This document shows, piece after piece, positions 53,366 through 61,956 of a DNA stretch of 64,000 nucleotides (position 1 is the stretch's first letter; each line of letters begins with the position of its first letter). The notes beneath the pieces were generated by a model that did not search any database, was not told the DNA's origin, and saw only the letters and a list, made by a program, of their open reading frames with translations. Position numbers and translations under genes: made by a program. Origin of the DNA: Pararhizobium_B sp963838155. GTDB taxonomy: Bacteria; Pseudomonadota; Alphaproteobacteria; Rhizobiales; Rhizobiaceae. The stretch is taken from NCBI GenBank assembly GCA_963838155.1, contig CAWIQE010000004.1:124001-188000 (forward strand). Direction: 5' to 3'.

Positions 53366-54022
53366 TCAGCGGTATCTGGCGGAGCGCGCCTCGACGGTGG
53401 CGAGCACGCGTTCGAGCACGAGGTTCAGGGCGTAGTAGACGACGGCGGCGGCGAGGTAGAACTCGAAGGGGCGGAAGGTGTCGCTGATCGCGCGCTGCGC
53501 CGACAGCGTCAGCTCCATGACGCCGATCACCGAGACGAGCGCGGTGTCCTTCAGGAGCGCGATGGCGAGGTTACCGAGCGCCGGCACGACGTTGTAGAGC
53601 GCCTGCGGGACGATGGTCTTGCGCATCGCCTGCAGATGGCCGAGGCCGAGGCTGCGGGAGGCCTCGTACTGGCCGCGGTCCACGGCGACGATCCCGGCGC
53701 GGATGATGTCGGCGGTGTAGACGGCGAAGTGCAGGCTGAGGCCGATGACGCCGGAGGCGAAGGCACTGAGCGCGATGCCGATCTGGTCGAGGCCGAAATA
53801 GATGAGGTAGAGCTGCAGGAGGAGCGGCGTTCCCATGAACAGCCACATCACGAAGGACACGGGCACGCGCACCAGGCCGAAGCGGCTGAGGCGCGCCATG
53901 GCCATCAGGATGCCCGTCGCCAGGCTGCAGAGGATGGACAGCACCGTCAGCGCCACGGTCCACCAGGCGCCCTCGGCGAGGATGCCGTAGTAGCCGGAGA
54001 GGATGGAGAAATCGAGCCCCAT
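53366..54022 (-). CDS. polar amino acid ABC importer permease 1
   Basis: A 218-residue HisM/GlnP-type permease with about five membrane helices and the EAA-like loop EASRSLGLGHLQAMRKTIVP near residue 130. It is two bases after the sibling permease gene. Together they form the membrane channel. Confidence 0.92.
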   Translation of the reverse strand: MGLDFSILSGYYGILAEGAWWTVALTVLSILCSLATGILMAMARLSRFGLVRVPVSFVMWLFMGTPLLLQLYLIYFGLDQIGIALSAFASGVIGLSLHFAVYTADIIRAGIVAVDRGQYEASRSLGLGHLQAMRKTIVPQALYNVVPALGNLAIALLKDTALVSVIGVMELTLSAQRAISDTFRPFEFYLAAAVVYYALNLVLERVLATVEARSARYR

Positions 54023-54024
54023 CG

Positions 54025-54675
54025 TCAGGTCTCCAGCGCGACGCCGCGATCGAGCCAGTCGACGAGGCGGGAGGCGATGGTGACGATGACGAGATAGAAG
54101 AAGGCGGCCAGGAGGAACATCTCGAACGGCTTGTAGGTGGAGGAGATGTAGCGGTGGGCCGTATAGGTGAGCTCGACGACCGAGATCGTCGAGACGATGG
54201 CGGAGTCCTTGATCAGGGCGATGGCGTTGACGCCGAGGGGACGGACCATCAGCCGGGCGGCCTGGGGCAGGACGACGTAGCGCATGGCCCGGCCGTTTCC
54301 GAGGCCGAGGCAGCGCGCGGCCTCCATCTGCCCTGTGTCGACGGCGACGATCGCTCCGCGAATCGATTCAGTCATGTAGGCGCCGATGTTCACACCGAGC
54401 CCGATGACGCCCGCCCAGAACGGATCGAGCTGGATGCCGATCTGCGGGCCGCCGAAATAGAGCAGGAAGAGCTGGATCAGCGCCGGCGTGCCGCGGAAGA
54501 TGCTGACATATGCCTTCGCCGGCCAGCGGAGGAGCGCCAGCCGGGAGAGGCCGGCGAGCGCGCCGGCGAAGCCCAGGCAGAGGCCGAGGGCGATGGCGAG
54601 CAGCGAGACCTCCACCGTGACCACGGCCGCCTGGGCGAAGAACACCCAGACCTTGCCTATGAGCGCGAAATCCAT
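54025..54675 (-). CDS. polar amino acid ABC importer permease 2
   Basis: A 216-residue HisQ/GlnP-type permease: AKAYVSIFRGTPALIQLFLL and the loop EAARCLGLGNGRAMRYVVLP are family hallmarks. It is seven bases after the creatininase-like gene and two before the other permease. Confidence 0.92.
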   Translation of the reverse strand: MDFALIGKVWVFFAQAAVVTVEVSLLAIALGLCLGFAGALAGLSRLALLRWPAKAYVSIFRGTPALIQLFLLYFGGPQIGIQLDPFWAGVIGLGVNIGAYMTESIRGAIVAVDTGQMEAARCLGLGNGRAMRYVVLPQAARLMVRPLGVNAIALIKDSAIVSTISVVELTYTAHRYISSTYKPFEMFLLAAFFYLVIVTIASRLVDWLDRGVALET

Positions 54676-54682
54676 CGGGGCC

Positions 54683-55474
54683 TCAGTGCCGGTCGTGCCG
54701 TTCGAGGAGCGGCAGGCCGCGGATTTCCCGCACGAGGCCGATGGTCTCTTCGACGGCGGCCTCGAAGTACTGCCGTCCCGTCTCGGCGTCGGCGACGGTC
54801 GGGTCGCCCATCGTTCCGTCCGGCGACTGCGCCGACCACCACCGCATCAGCATGGCGCGGCTGCCGCCGGCCGCGAGGTCGAGATTGAAATAGCGGCTCG
54901 ACGGATCGTGGACGACCTGGCTCTTCGCCTTCTCGAGGTGGACGTGCTCGGGTTCCAGATGCAGGTACATGGCCGCCTCGAACTCGCCGGCATGGGCGAT
55001 GCCCCCCGTCGGCGACTTGCGGATGGCGTTGATCCGGTCGGACATCAGGTTCCAGTAGGAGGCCGAGACGCAGATGATTCCGGTCTCGATGACGGTCTTG
55101 CGCGCAGCGAGATCGAGGACGGGATGGTTGGAGCCGTGGCTGTTGAACAGGAGGATGCGGCGGAAGCCGTGGTGGGCGAGGGACCTGGTGACGTCGGTCA
55201 CGAAGGCGATCAGCGTTTCCGGCTGGATCCAGATGACGCCCGGGAAGTCCTTGTGGTGCTCGTTGAACCCGTAGGGAACCGTCGGCATGACGAGGACCTC
55301 GTCGGAGGCCTTCTCGGCGACGGATTCGAGGATCCGCGTGGCGAGCAGCGTGTCGGTATCCAGCGGCATGTGCGGGCCGTGGTCCTCGGTCGCGGCCACG
55401 GGCAGGACGACGACGCGGTCCTTGTCGGCGTCGCGCACCTCTTCCCAGGTCAGTTTCGCGTAGTGGGCCTGCAT
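54683..55474 (-). CDS. creatininase-family amidohydrolase
   Basis: A 263-residue creatininase-fold metalloenzyme, a family that opens cyclic amides such as creatinine or processes peptides (MftE). Metal ligands are expected in VAATEDHGPHMPLDTD, in FNSHGSNHP and in the glutamate of HAGEFEAAMY. It is placed between the binding-protein gene and the permeases of an amino-acid importer, so it probably hydrolyses the imported cyclic or amide compound. The actual substrate is unknown. Confidence 0.9.
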   Translation of the reverse strand: MQAHYAKLTWEEVRDADKDRVVVLPVAATEDHGPHMPLDTDTLLATRILESVAEKASDEVLVMPTVPYGFNEHHKDFPGVIWIQPETLIAFVTDVTRSLAHHGFRRILLFNSHGSNHPVLDLAARKTVIETGIICVSASYWNLMSDRINAIRKSPTGGIAHAGEFEAAMYLHLEPEHVHLEKAKSQVVHDPSSRYFNLDLAAGGSRAMLMRWWSAQSPDGTMGDPTVADAETGRQYFEAAVEETIGLVREIRGLPLLERHDRH

Positions 55475-55532
55475 GCGTGTTCCGCCTCTTGCAAGAAGGA
55501 ACCGCCCGGCGGGGCCGGGCGGAGGAGACGGA

Positions 55533-56318
55533 TCAGCGGATGTCCGCGCCGACCCATTTCATGGCGATCTTCTTGTAGGTGCCGTCCTTCATGATTTCGT
55601 CCAGCGCCTTCTGCATCGCCGCCTTGAGTTCGGGATTGTCCTTGCGGATCGCGATGCCCACGGAGACGTGGCCGCCCTCGATGTTCGGAGTGTCGAGCTG
55701 GCGGATGGGCTGGTGGTTCTTCTGGATGGCCACCTCGCCGGGCACGGAATCGATGATCATGGCGGCGATCCGGCCGTGTTCGAGCTCGAGAATCAGCTCC
55801 GGCAGGCCCTTGTAGGTCTTGATCGTCCAGTCCATGTCGGTCTGCTTGCGGGCCCACTTCTCATGGGTCTCGCCGAGCGTCACGCCGACGGTCTTGCCCT
55901 TCAGGTCCTTCATCGACTCGATCTTGGAATCCTTGGCGACGAAGACGGCGCGGCCGGCGTGATAGTAGGGGCCGACGAAGTCGACCGCCTTCTGCCGTTG
56001 CGGGGTGATCGTCATGCTGCCGACGATGGTGTCGTATTTGTTTGCCAGGAGCCCGGCGATGATGCCGTCCCATGCCGTCGTCACGACGACGGGCTTGACG
56101 TTCATCTTCTTCGCGATCGCCTTGCCGATCGACACGTCGAAGCCGACGACCTGGTTCTGGTCGTTGACCATGGAAAAGGGCGGGTAGGCGCCTGAGAGGG
56201 CGATCTTCAACTCGCCCGCCTTCTTGATCTTGGCGAGGTCGTCCGCCCGGGCCGGCGCCGCGAGCGCGATGGCGGCAACGGCCAGCCCGCCAATCAATGC
56301 GGTCCAAGTCTTCAACAT
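55533..56318 (-). CDS. polar amino acid ABC importer substrate-binding protein
   Basis: A 261-residue SBP_bac_3-type periplasmic binding protein. Signal peptide MLKTWTALIGGLAVAAIALA with cleavage near ARA-DDL (about residue 25), then LKIALSGAYPPFSMVNDQNQ, the first ligand-binding strand. ATG 56318 is preceded by GGAAAGGAAG-like sequence. It is the first gene of the minus-strand catabolic operon and divergent from a LysR regulator. Confidence 0.92.
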   Translation of the reverse strand: MLKTWTALIGGLAVAAIALAAPARADDLAKIKKAGELKIALSGAYPPFSMVNDQNQVVGFDVSIGKAIAKKMNVKPVVVTTAWDGIIAGLLANKYDTIVGSMTITPQRQKAVDFVGPYYHAGRAVFVAKDSKIESMKDLKGKTVGVTLGETHEKWARKQTDMDWTIKTYKGLPELILELEHGRIAAMIIDSVPGEVAIQKNHQPIRQLDTPNIEGGHVSVGIAIRKDNPELKAAMQKALDEIMKDGTYKKIAMKWVGADIR

Positions 56319-56416
56319 CGTGGGTCTTCCTTTCCCGTTCCGGAGGCTTGTTTTCGGTGGCGCGCGAACGCGCGGGCGGCTTGAGTTTTCGTCCGGGGGC
56401 GGGCATTCTTCAAATA

Positions 56417-56435
56417 GATAATCGAAATAAATATC
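56417..56435. promoter_or_regulatory. GATA-N11-TATC in AT-rich divergent promoter region
   Basis: A dyad with 11-base spacing lies in the 130-base gap between the importer binding-protein gene and lysR, the usual place for a LysR-type site. The flanking 30 bases are AT-rich. The arms are short, so support is modest. Confidence 0.35.
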
Positions 56436-56448
56436 ATAGCGTGACGGA

Positions 56449-57432
56449 ATGACTGCCGACTTTCCCCTGTCCAGCGCACCGAGCCGGCTGCAGCGCCTGC
56501 CGTGGGAGCTCGACTGGAATTTGCTCAGGACTTTTCTGGTGGTCGTCGAGGAGGAGGGCATCACCGCGGCCGCCAACAGGCTGCGGCTCAAGCAGCCGAC
56601 CGTCTCGAACGCGCTGCGCCGGCTCGAGGACCGGCTGCAGAAGCGGCTGATCGAGCGCGCGCCCGGCCGCTTCTCGGTGACGCCGGCCGGACGGCTGCTC
56701 TATGCGGAGGCCGTCGAGATCTTCGGCAGCGTCGCGCGGCTGAGCGTGCTCATCCGGGACATGGGCGAGGAGATCACCGGGCATGTCAGCCTGGCGATGG
56801 CGAGCCACGTGGTCTCGCCCGTGCTCGACGAGACGCTGTCCCGCTTCCACCGGATGCACCCGTCCGCGACGCTCGGCATCGACATCATGACGAGCGAGGA
56901 CGTGGTCGTCCGGATTCGGCAGAAGCAGGCGAGCTTCGGTATCTGCCTGGTGCGCGAAAAGCGCTCCGATCTCGAATATACCCGCCTGTTCCGGGAGTAT
57001 TTCGGCTTCTTCTGCGGTCCCGGGCACCGGCTGTTCGGCCGGGCCGGGCTGGAGCTTGCCGACCTCAGGGGCGAGACGTCGGTCTCCTTCCGCACCGACC
57101 GGCTGACCGACGCGCTGCGCCCGGTGGCGCTGGTGCGCGCGGAGGCGCAGCTGGAAGACCGCGTCGTCGGGCTGTCGTCCAACCTCGAGGAGGTCCGGCG
57201 CATGATCACCGCGGGGCTCGGCATCGGCCCGCTGCCGATCCATGTCGCCCGGCGCGACGTGGAACAGGGCCTGCTGTGGCGCCTGCCGCCCTACGAGAGC
57301 CCCCCGGCGATCGACATCTACGTCGTCCACAATCCGCGCACGCATCTGAACCGCGCCGAGCGCGGCATGCTCGAGCTGCTGCTCGCCGGAATCCGCGAAA
57401 CGCCGATGGAGGCGCGCGACTACACCTCCTAG
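56449..57432 (+). CDS. LysR-family transcriptional regulator
   Basis: A 327-residue LysR-type regulator. The winged helix-turn-helix is near residues 20-75 (FLVVVEEEGITAAANRLRLK, QPTVSNALRRLEDRL), and the remainder is the periplasmic-binding-like effector domain. It is divergent from the importer/catabolic operon at 49199-56318 and is the obvious candidate regulator, with the pathway substrate or an intermediate as co-inducer. Confidence 0.92.
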   Translation: MTADFPLSSAPSRLQRLPWELDWNLLRTFLVVVEEEGITAAANRLRLKQPTVSNALRRLEDRLQKRLIERAPGRFSVTPAGRLLYAEAVEIFGSVARLSVLIRDMGEEITGHVSLAMASHVVSPVLDETLSRFHRMHPSATLGIDIMTSEDVVVRIRQKQASFGICLVREKRSDLEYTRLFREYFGFFCGPGHRLFGRAGLELADLRGETSVSFRTDRLTDALRPVALVRAEAQLEDRVVGLSSNLEEVRRMITAGLGIGPLPIHVARRDVEQGLLWRLPPYESPPAIDIYVVHNPRTHLNRAERGMLELLLAGIRETPMEARDYTS

Positions 57433-57457
57433 AGCCTCCGCGATCCGCCGGTCGGGG

Positions 57458-59224
57458 CTATTCTTCCGCGATCCCGAGTTCTTCGGCCATTTCCTTCCGC
57501 ATCAGGAATTTCTGCGGCTTGCCGGTGACGGTCATCGGAAGCGTGGCGCGGAAGCGGACGTGGCGGGGGATCTTGAAATGCGAGATCTCGTCCCTGCAGA
57601 AGTCCCTGACCTCGTCCTCCGTCAGGCTTTCGCCCTCCTTCACGACGATCCAGGCGCAGAGTTCCTCGCCGTAGCGTTCGTCCGGCACGCCGAAGACCTG
57701 CACGTCGGCGATCTTCGGGTGGCGGTAGAGGAATTCCTCGACCTCGCGCGGATAGATGTTCTCGCCGCCGCGGATGACCATGTCCTTCACCCGGCCGACG
57801 ATCGCGCCGTAGCCGTCCTCGTCGATGGTCGCGAGGTCTCCGGTCCGCATCCAGCCGTCGGCGGTGATGGCGGCGCGGGTGTTCTCCTCGTCGTCCCAGT
57901 AGCCCTTCATGACGGAGTAGCCGCGGGTGCACAGTTCGCCGGTCACGCCCACGGGCACGGCTTCGCCGTCGGAATCGACCACCTGCACCTCGATGTGCGG
58001 ATGGACGCGCCCGACGGTCGAGACGCGCTTGTCGAGCGGGTCGTCCGTGTGGCTCTGGAAGGAGACCGGGGCCGTCTCGGTCATGCCGTAGGCGATCGTG
58101 ACCCCGTTCATGTGCATGCGCTCGATGACGCGCTTCATCACCTCGATCGGGCAGGGGGCGCCGGCCATGATGCCGGTCCGGAGGCTCGTCAGGTCGACCT
58201 CCTGGAACTCCGGCGCGTTGAGCATGGCAAGGAACATCGTCGGCACGCCGTAAAGGCCGGTGCAGCGCTCCTTTTCGACGGCCCGCAGCGTCGCGGCGGG
58301 CTCGAAGCCCTCGCTCGGCAAGACCATGGCCGCGCCCTTGGTGACGCAGCCGAGGGTGCCCATCGACATGCCGAAGCAGTGATAGAGCGGCACCGGGATG
58401 CACAACCGGTCCTTCTCGGTGAACAGCATCCGCGTGGTCACGTTGTCGGCGTTGTTGACGAGATTGCGGTGGCTCAGCGTGGCGCCCTTCGGGGCGCCGG
58501 TGGTGCCGCTGGTGAACTGAATGTTGATGGCGTCGTGCCGGTCGAGCGTCTTTGCGATCCGGTCGAGGTCGACGCTCCGGTCGGAGCGTCCGCGCTCCAG
58601 CACGTCGCCGAAATTCAGCATGCCGGGCGACCGGTCCGTGCCCATGCGGACGAGGGTCCTGAGATGGGGGAGGCGCTCCGAGGACAGCTCGCCCGGCGCG
58701 CAGTCCTTCAGCTCCGGCGCCAGCCGTTCCAGCATCCCCAGGTAGTCGGAGGTCTTGAACTCCGGGGCCGTGACGAGGGCGACGCAGCCGACCTTGTTCA
58801 GCGCGTAGTCCAGCTCGCTCAGCCGGTAGGCGGGATTGATGTTGACGAGGACGACGCCGAGCCGGGCGGTGGCGAACTGCGTCAGCACCCATTCGGCCCG
58901 GTTCGGCGACCATATCCCGACGCGGTCACCCTTCTTCAGGCCGAGAAGGGCGAGGCCGCGCGCGAGGGCGTCCACTTCGGCGGCGAATTGCTTCCAGTCG
59001 AGCCGGACCGCCTGGTGGGGGACGACGAGCGCGTCGCGCTCGCCGAAGCGCCGGACGGTCTCCGCGAGGAGTTCCGGGATCGTCTTCTCGATCAGCGGGC
59101 GAACCGTCTCGCCCCTGACATGCGACAGCCCGCCGATCGGGCGCAGGAGCGCGTCGAGCTCGCCCGAGCGGGCGCCGCGGTTCGGTTCGGTCCCGCCGGA
59201 CCGGTGTTCGTGGCCGCTCATCAT
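57458..59224 (-). CDS. AMP-binding acyl-CoA synthetase (fatty-acyl-CoA ligase-like)
   Basis: A 588-residue ANL-superfamily ligase that activates a carboxylate as acyl-AMP and transfers it to CoA. Motifs: QFTSGTTGAPKGATLSH (P-loop), AYGMTETAPVSF, GYWDDEENTRAAITADGWMR (with the conserved TGD shortly after) and GGENIYPREVEEFLY; the C-terminal lysine is in PMTVTGKPQKF. Length and sequence fit medium/long-chain ligases. It shares its upstream region with the TetR gene at 59427 but is read the other way, so that regulator could also affect it. Confidence 0.92.
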   Translation of the reverse strand: MMSGHEHRSGGTEPNRGARSGELDALLRPIGGLSHVRGETVRPLIEKTIPELLAETVRRFGERDALVVPHQAVRLDWKQFAAEVDALARGLALLGLKKGDRVGIWSPNRAEWVLTQFATARLGVVLVNINPAYRLSELDYALNKVGCVALVTAPEFKTSDYLGMLERLAPELKDCAPGELSSERLPHLRTLVRMGTDRSPGMLNFGDVLERGRSDRSVDLDRIAKTLDRHDAINIQFTSGTTGAPKGATLSHRNLVNNADNVTTRMLFTEKDRLCIPVPLYHCFGMSMGTLGCVTKGAAMVLPSEGFEPAATLRAVEKERCTGLYGVPTMFLAMLNAPEFQEVDLTSLRTGIMAGAPCPIEVMKRVIERMHMNGVTIAYGMTETAPVSFQSHTDDPLDKRVSTVGRVHPHIEVQVVDSDGEAVPVGVTGELCTRGYSVMKGYWDDEENTRAAITADGWMRTGDLATIDEDGYGAIVGRVKDMVIRGGENIYPREVEEFLYRHPKIADVQVFGVPDERYGEELCAWIVVKEGESLTEDEVRDFCRDEISHFKIPRHVRFRATLPMTVTGKPQKFLMRKEMAEELGIAEE

Positions 59225-59378
59225 GTTCCTCCCAGACGACGTCGAGCCTATGCCCCATCATGGCAGCACGCCGCCGGGGCGCAAGCGCTAGTTCTCGCCG
59301 GGCGGCGGCAGCCGGCCGGGGCCGGCGTGTGCCGACGGCGCGCCATCAGGGGCGGCGGGGCGGGAAACCGCTGTGGCA

Positions 59379-59407
59379 TTGACTTTGATCAAACGATTGA
59401 TTAAATT
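59379..59407 (+). promoter_or_regulatory. TetR promoter with operator exactly in the spacer
   Basis: TTGACT (59379-59384), a 17-base spacer and TAAATT (59402-59407) form a good promoter. The spacer TTGATCAAACGATTGAT contains the dyad ATCAA-n-CG-n-TTGAT (59388-59401). A repressor bound there would block RNA polymerase, consistent with autoregulation by the adjacent CecR-like TetR protein. Confidence 0.65.
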
Positions 59408-59426
59408 TTTGCGCTATGGGAGAGAC

Positions 59427-60089
59427 ATGATGACCCAACGGACGGAAACCGCCCTCGCCACCCGCCGGGCGCTCGTGCTCGCCGCGCTGAAGCTCTTCGG
59501 CGAGAAGGGCTTCGAGGCGACGTCGACGCGCGAGATCGCGGCGGCGGCGGGGGCGAATATCGGCAGCATTTCCTACCATTTCGGCGGCAAGGAGGGCCTG
59601 CACGCCGCCTGCGCGGAGTTCATCGTCGACACCATGCGCGAGGCGATCGGCGGGGTCTTCGACATCGAGGCGGCGGACACGGCAACGCGGCTCGCGCCCG
59701 AGGAGGCGCGACGGCGCCTCGCACGCCTTTCCGGCGTCATGATCGGCTTCCTGACCGCGCGACCCGAGGCCGAGCACATCGCACCGTTCATCCTGCGGGA
59801 GATGACGCATCCGAGCGAGGCGCTGCGAACGATCTACGGGCAGGTCATCGAGCCGGTGCACAAGCGTCTCTGCCGTGTCTGGGCGGACGCGACGGGGATG
59901 GCGCACGACGATCCCGAAACGCTGCTGTCCGTGTTCGCGATGATCGGGCAGGTCGTCTACTTCCGGCTCGCCCGCGAAATCGTGCTGAAACGGATGGGAT
60001 GGACCGAGCTCGGCGAGGCGGAGGCCGGGGAGATCGCTTCCGTGCTCCAGCGCAATCTCGCCGCGGCCATCGGAAAGGCGGCAGAGTGA
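59427..60089 (+). CDS. TetR-family regulator, CecR (YbiH)-like
   Basis: A 220-residue TetR protein: helix-turn-helix ATSTREIAAAAGANIGSISYHFGGKEGLH at about residues 30-60 in outline, and a C-terminal CecR/DUF1956-type effector domain (FILREMTHPSEALRTIYGQV). In E. coli CecR represses ybhGFSR; the same partners follow here. ATG 59427 follows GGGAGAG. The dyad in its promoter spacer is the likely operator. Its stop overlaps the next start. Confidence 0.88.
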   Translation: MMTQRTETALATRRALVLAALKLFGEKGFEATSTREIAAAAGANIGSISYHFGGKEGLHAACAEFIVDTMREAIGGVFDIEAADTATRLAPEEARRRLARLSGVMIGFLTARPEAEHIAPFILREMTHPSEALRTIYGQVIEPVHKRLCRVWADATGMAHDDPETLLSVFAMIGQVVYFRLAREIVLKRMGWTELGEAEAGEIASVLQRNLAAAIGKAAE

Positions 60090-61042
60090 TGTCCTTCCTC
60101 TGCGCCCTGCCGCTCGTGGCGTCGCTGATTTCGGGCTGCGCCGGCAATGGCGATCGCGCCGTCGGCTATGTCGAGGGGGATTTCGTGCTCATGGCGCCGG
60201 TCGAGACGGCCCGGCTGGTGTCGCTATCCGTCCATCGGGGGGACCGCGTGCATGCCGGCCAGACGGTGGCGACCTTCGAGAAGGCCGATGCCCAGATCGC
60301 GGTGCAGAGTGCGGAGGGCGCGCTGCTGGAAGCCGGTTCGAACCTCGACAATCTGAGGCTGGGCAAGCGGCCGGAGGAGATCGCGGTCCTCGAAGCGGAC
60401 CTGAGGTCGGCCGCCGCCTCGGAGGCCGAAGCGCAGCGCGTCCTCAAGCGCCAGAAGGACCTCGCCGCCCGCGGCATCGCCGCCCAGTCGGCGCTCGACG
60501 ACGCCGAGACGCAGGCGAACCTCGCGCGGGCCAAGGTGGCGCAGGCGAAGGCGACGCTGCACGTGGCCGAACTCCCCGCGCGCCCCGACGAGATCAAGGC
60601 GGCCGAGGCGCGCGTGACGCAGGCGCGGACGGCGCTGGAGCAGGCGCGCTGGCGGCTGTCCCAGCGCGTGCTGAAGGCGGACCGGCCGGGGCGCGTCGAC
60701 GACGTCATCCGCAATCCCGGGGAGATCGGGGGGCCCTCGGCGCCCGTCCTGTCGATCCTGCCGGACGGCGCTACGAAACTGCGGGTGTTCGTGCCGGAGG
60801 CGAATCTCGCCTCGGTGCGGGTCGGCGGCTCGCTGCCCATCAGCTGCGACGGCTGCCCGCCGGGGCTGACCGCCCACGTGACCTACGTGTCGCCGGATCC
60901 CGAGTTCACGCCGCCGGTCATCTATTCGCTCCAGAGCCGCCAGAAGCTCGTCTATCTCGTCGAGGCGCGTCCCGACGGCGCCGCGGAGCGGCTGAAACCC
61001 GGGCAGATCGTCGACGCGGACCTCGGAAGCGGCGGGACATGA
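60089..61042 (+). CDS. YbhG-like HlyD-family efflux adaptor, predicted lipoprotein
   Basis: A 317-residue membrane-fusion protein. The N-terminus has a hydrophobic signal with a lipobox LISGC, placing the lipidated cysteine at residue 17. It has lipoyl halves around GDFVLMAPVETARLVSLSV and VLKADRPGRVDDVIRNPGEI flanking a coiled coil (about 60-195, rich in Ala/Glu). YbhG itself is membrane-anchored in E. coli, so lipidation is a variation. It overlaps the TetR gene and the ATPase gene, so the operon is tightly coupled. Confidence 0.85.
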   Translation: MSFLCALPLVASLISGCAGNGDRAVGYVEGDFVLMAPVETARLVSLSVHRGDRVHAGQTVATFEKADAQIAVQSAEGALLEAGSNLDNLRLGKRPEEIAVLEADLRSAAASEAEAQRVLKRQKDLAARGIAAQSALDDAETQANLARAKVAQAKATLHVAELPARPDEIKAAEARVTQARTALEQARWRLSQRVLKADRPGRVDDVIRNPGEIGGPSAPVLSILPDGATKLRVFVPEANLASVRVGGSLPISCDGCPPGLTAHVTYVSPDPEFTPPVIYSLQSRQKLVYLVEARPDGAAERLKPGQIVDADLGSGGT

Positions 61043-61956
61043 ACGCGATCGAGGTCCGGGACCTGACCAAGCGTTTCGGCAGCCGTACGGTGGTCGACCG
61101 CGTCAGCATGAGCGTCGCCGCCGGCGAGATCGTCGGGTTTCTCGGACCGAACGGCTCGGGCAAGACGACGACCATCCGGATGATGTGCGGCCTGCTGACG
61201 CCGGACGGCGGGTCGGGCACCGTGCTCGGCCACGACCTTCTCGGGGATACGCGTGCGATCAAGCGCGAGGTCGGCTACATGACCCAGCGCTTTTCCTTCT
61301 ACGAGGACCTCACGATCGCCGAGAACCTGGCATTCGTCGGCCGGCTCTACGGCCTGCGGCCGCTCGGGGAGCACGTCGAGCGGACGGTGGCGGATCTCGG
61401 CCTGACGGCGCGCCGCGACCAGCTCGCCGGCACGCTTTCGGGAGGGTGGAAGCAGCGGCTGGCACTGGCCGCCTGCATCATGCACGCGCCGAAGCTCTTG
61501 CTGCTCGACGAGCCGACGGCCGGCGTCGACCCCAAGGCGCGGCGCGAATTCTGGGACGAGATCCATCGTCTCGCATCGGGCGGGCTGACGGTGCTCGTAT
61601 CGACCCACTACATGGACGAGGCGGAGCGCTGCCACCGCATCAGCTACATCTCCTACGGCAGGCTGCTCGCCACGGGGACGGTGGACGAGGTCGTGCGCGG
61701 GGCGGGGCTCGCGACATACGTCGTGCGCGGTCCGCGGCTCAACCGGGTCCACGAGCGGCTGGAGGGTCGGCCGGGCGTCGAGCAGATCGCCTCCTTCGGT
61801 GCGGCGCTGCACGTCGTTGGGACCGACCGCGGGAAGCTCGATGCCGCGCTTGCCGGGCTTTCGGACATGCCGGGCGTGACGGTGGAGCCCGGGGAGACGA
61901 GCCTGGAGGACGTCTTCATCAAGTTCATGGCCGGCGCCGAGGACAACATGCGATGA
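61039..61956 (+). CDS. YbhF-like ABC exporter ATP-binding protein (single ATPase)
   Basis: A 305-residue ABC-2-type ATPase: Walker A GPNGSGKTT, signature LSGGWKQRL, Walker B LLLLDEPTAGVDPK, H-loop STHYMDEAERC. E. coli YbhF is a tandem double ATPase of about twice this length, whereas this protein holds one ATPase and so would act as a homodimer. Four-base overlaps with both neighbours. Confidence 0.9.
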   Translation: MNAIEVRDLTKRFGSRTVVDRVSMSVAAGEIVGFLGPNGSGKTTTIRMMCGLLTPDGGSGTVLGHDLLGDTRAIKREVGYMTQRFSFYEDLTIAENLAFVGRLYGLRPLGEHVERTVADLGLTARRDQLAGTLSGGWKQRLALAACIMHAPKLLLLDEPTAGVDPKARREFWDEIHRLASGGLTVLVSTHYMDEAERCHRISYISYGRLLATGTVDEVVRGAGLATYVVRGPRLNRVHERLEGRPGVEQIASFGAALHVVGTDRGKLDAALAGLSDMPGVTVEPGETSLEDVFIKFMAGAEDNMR

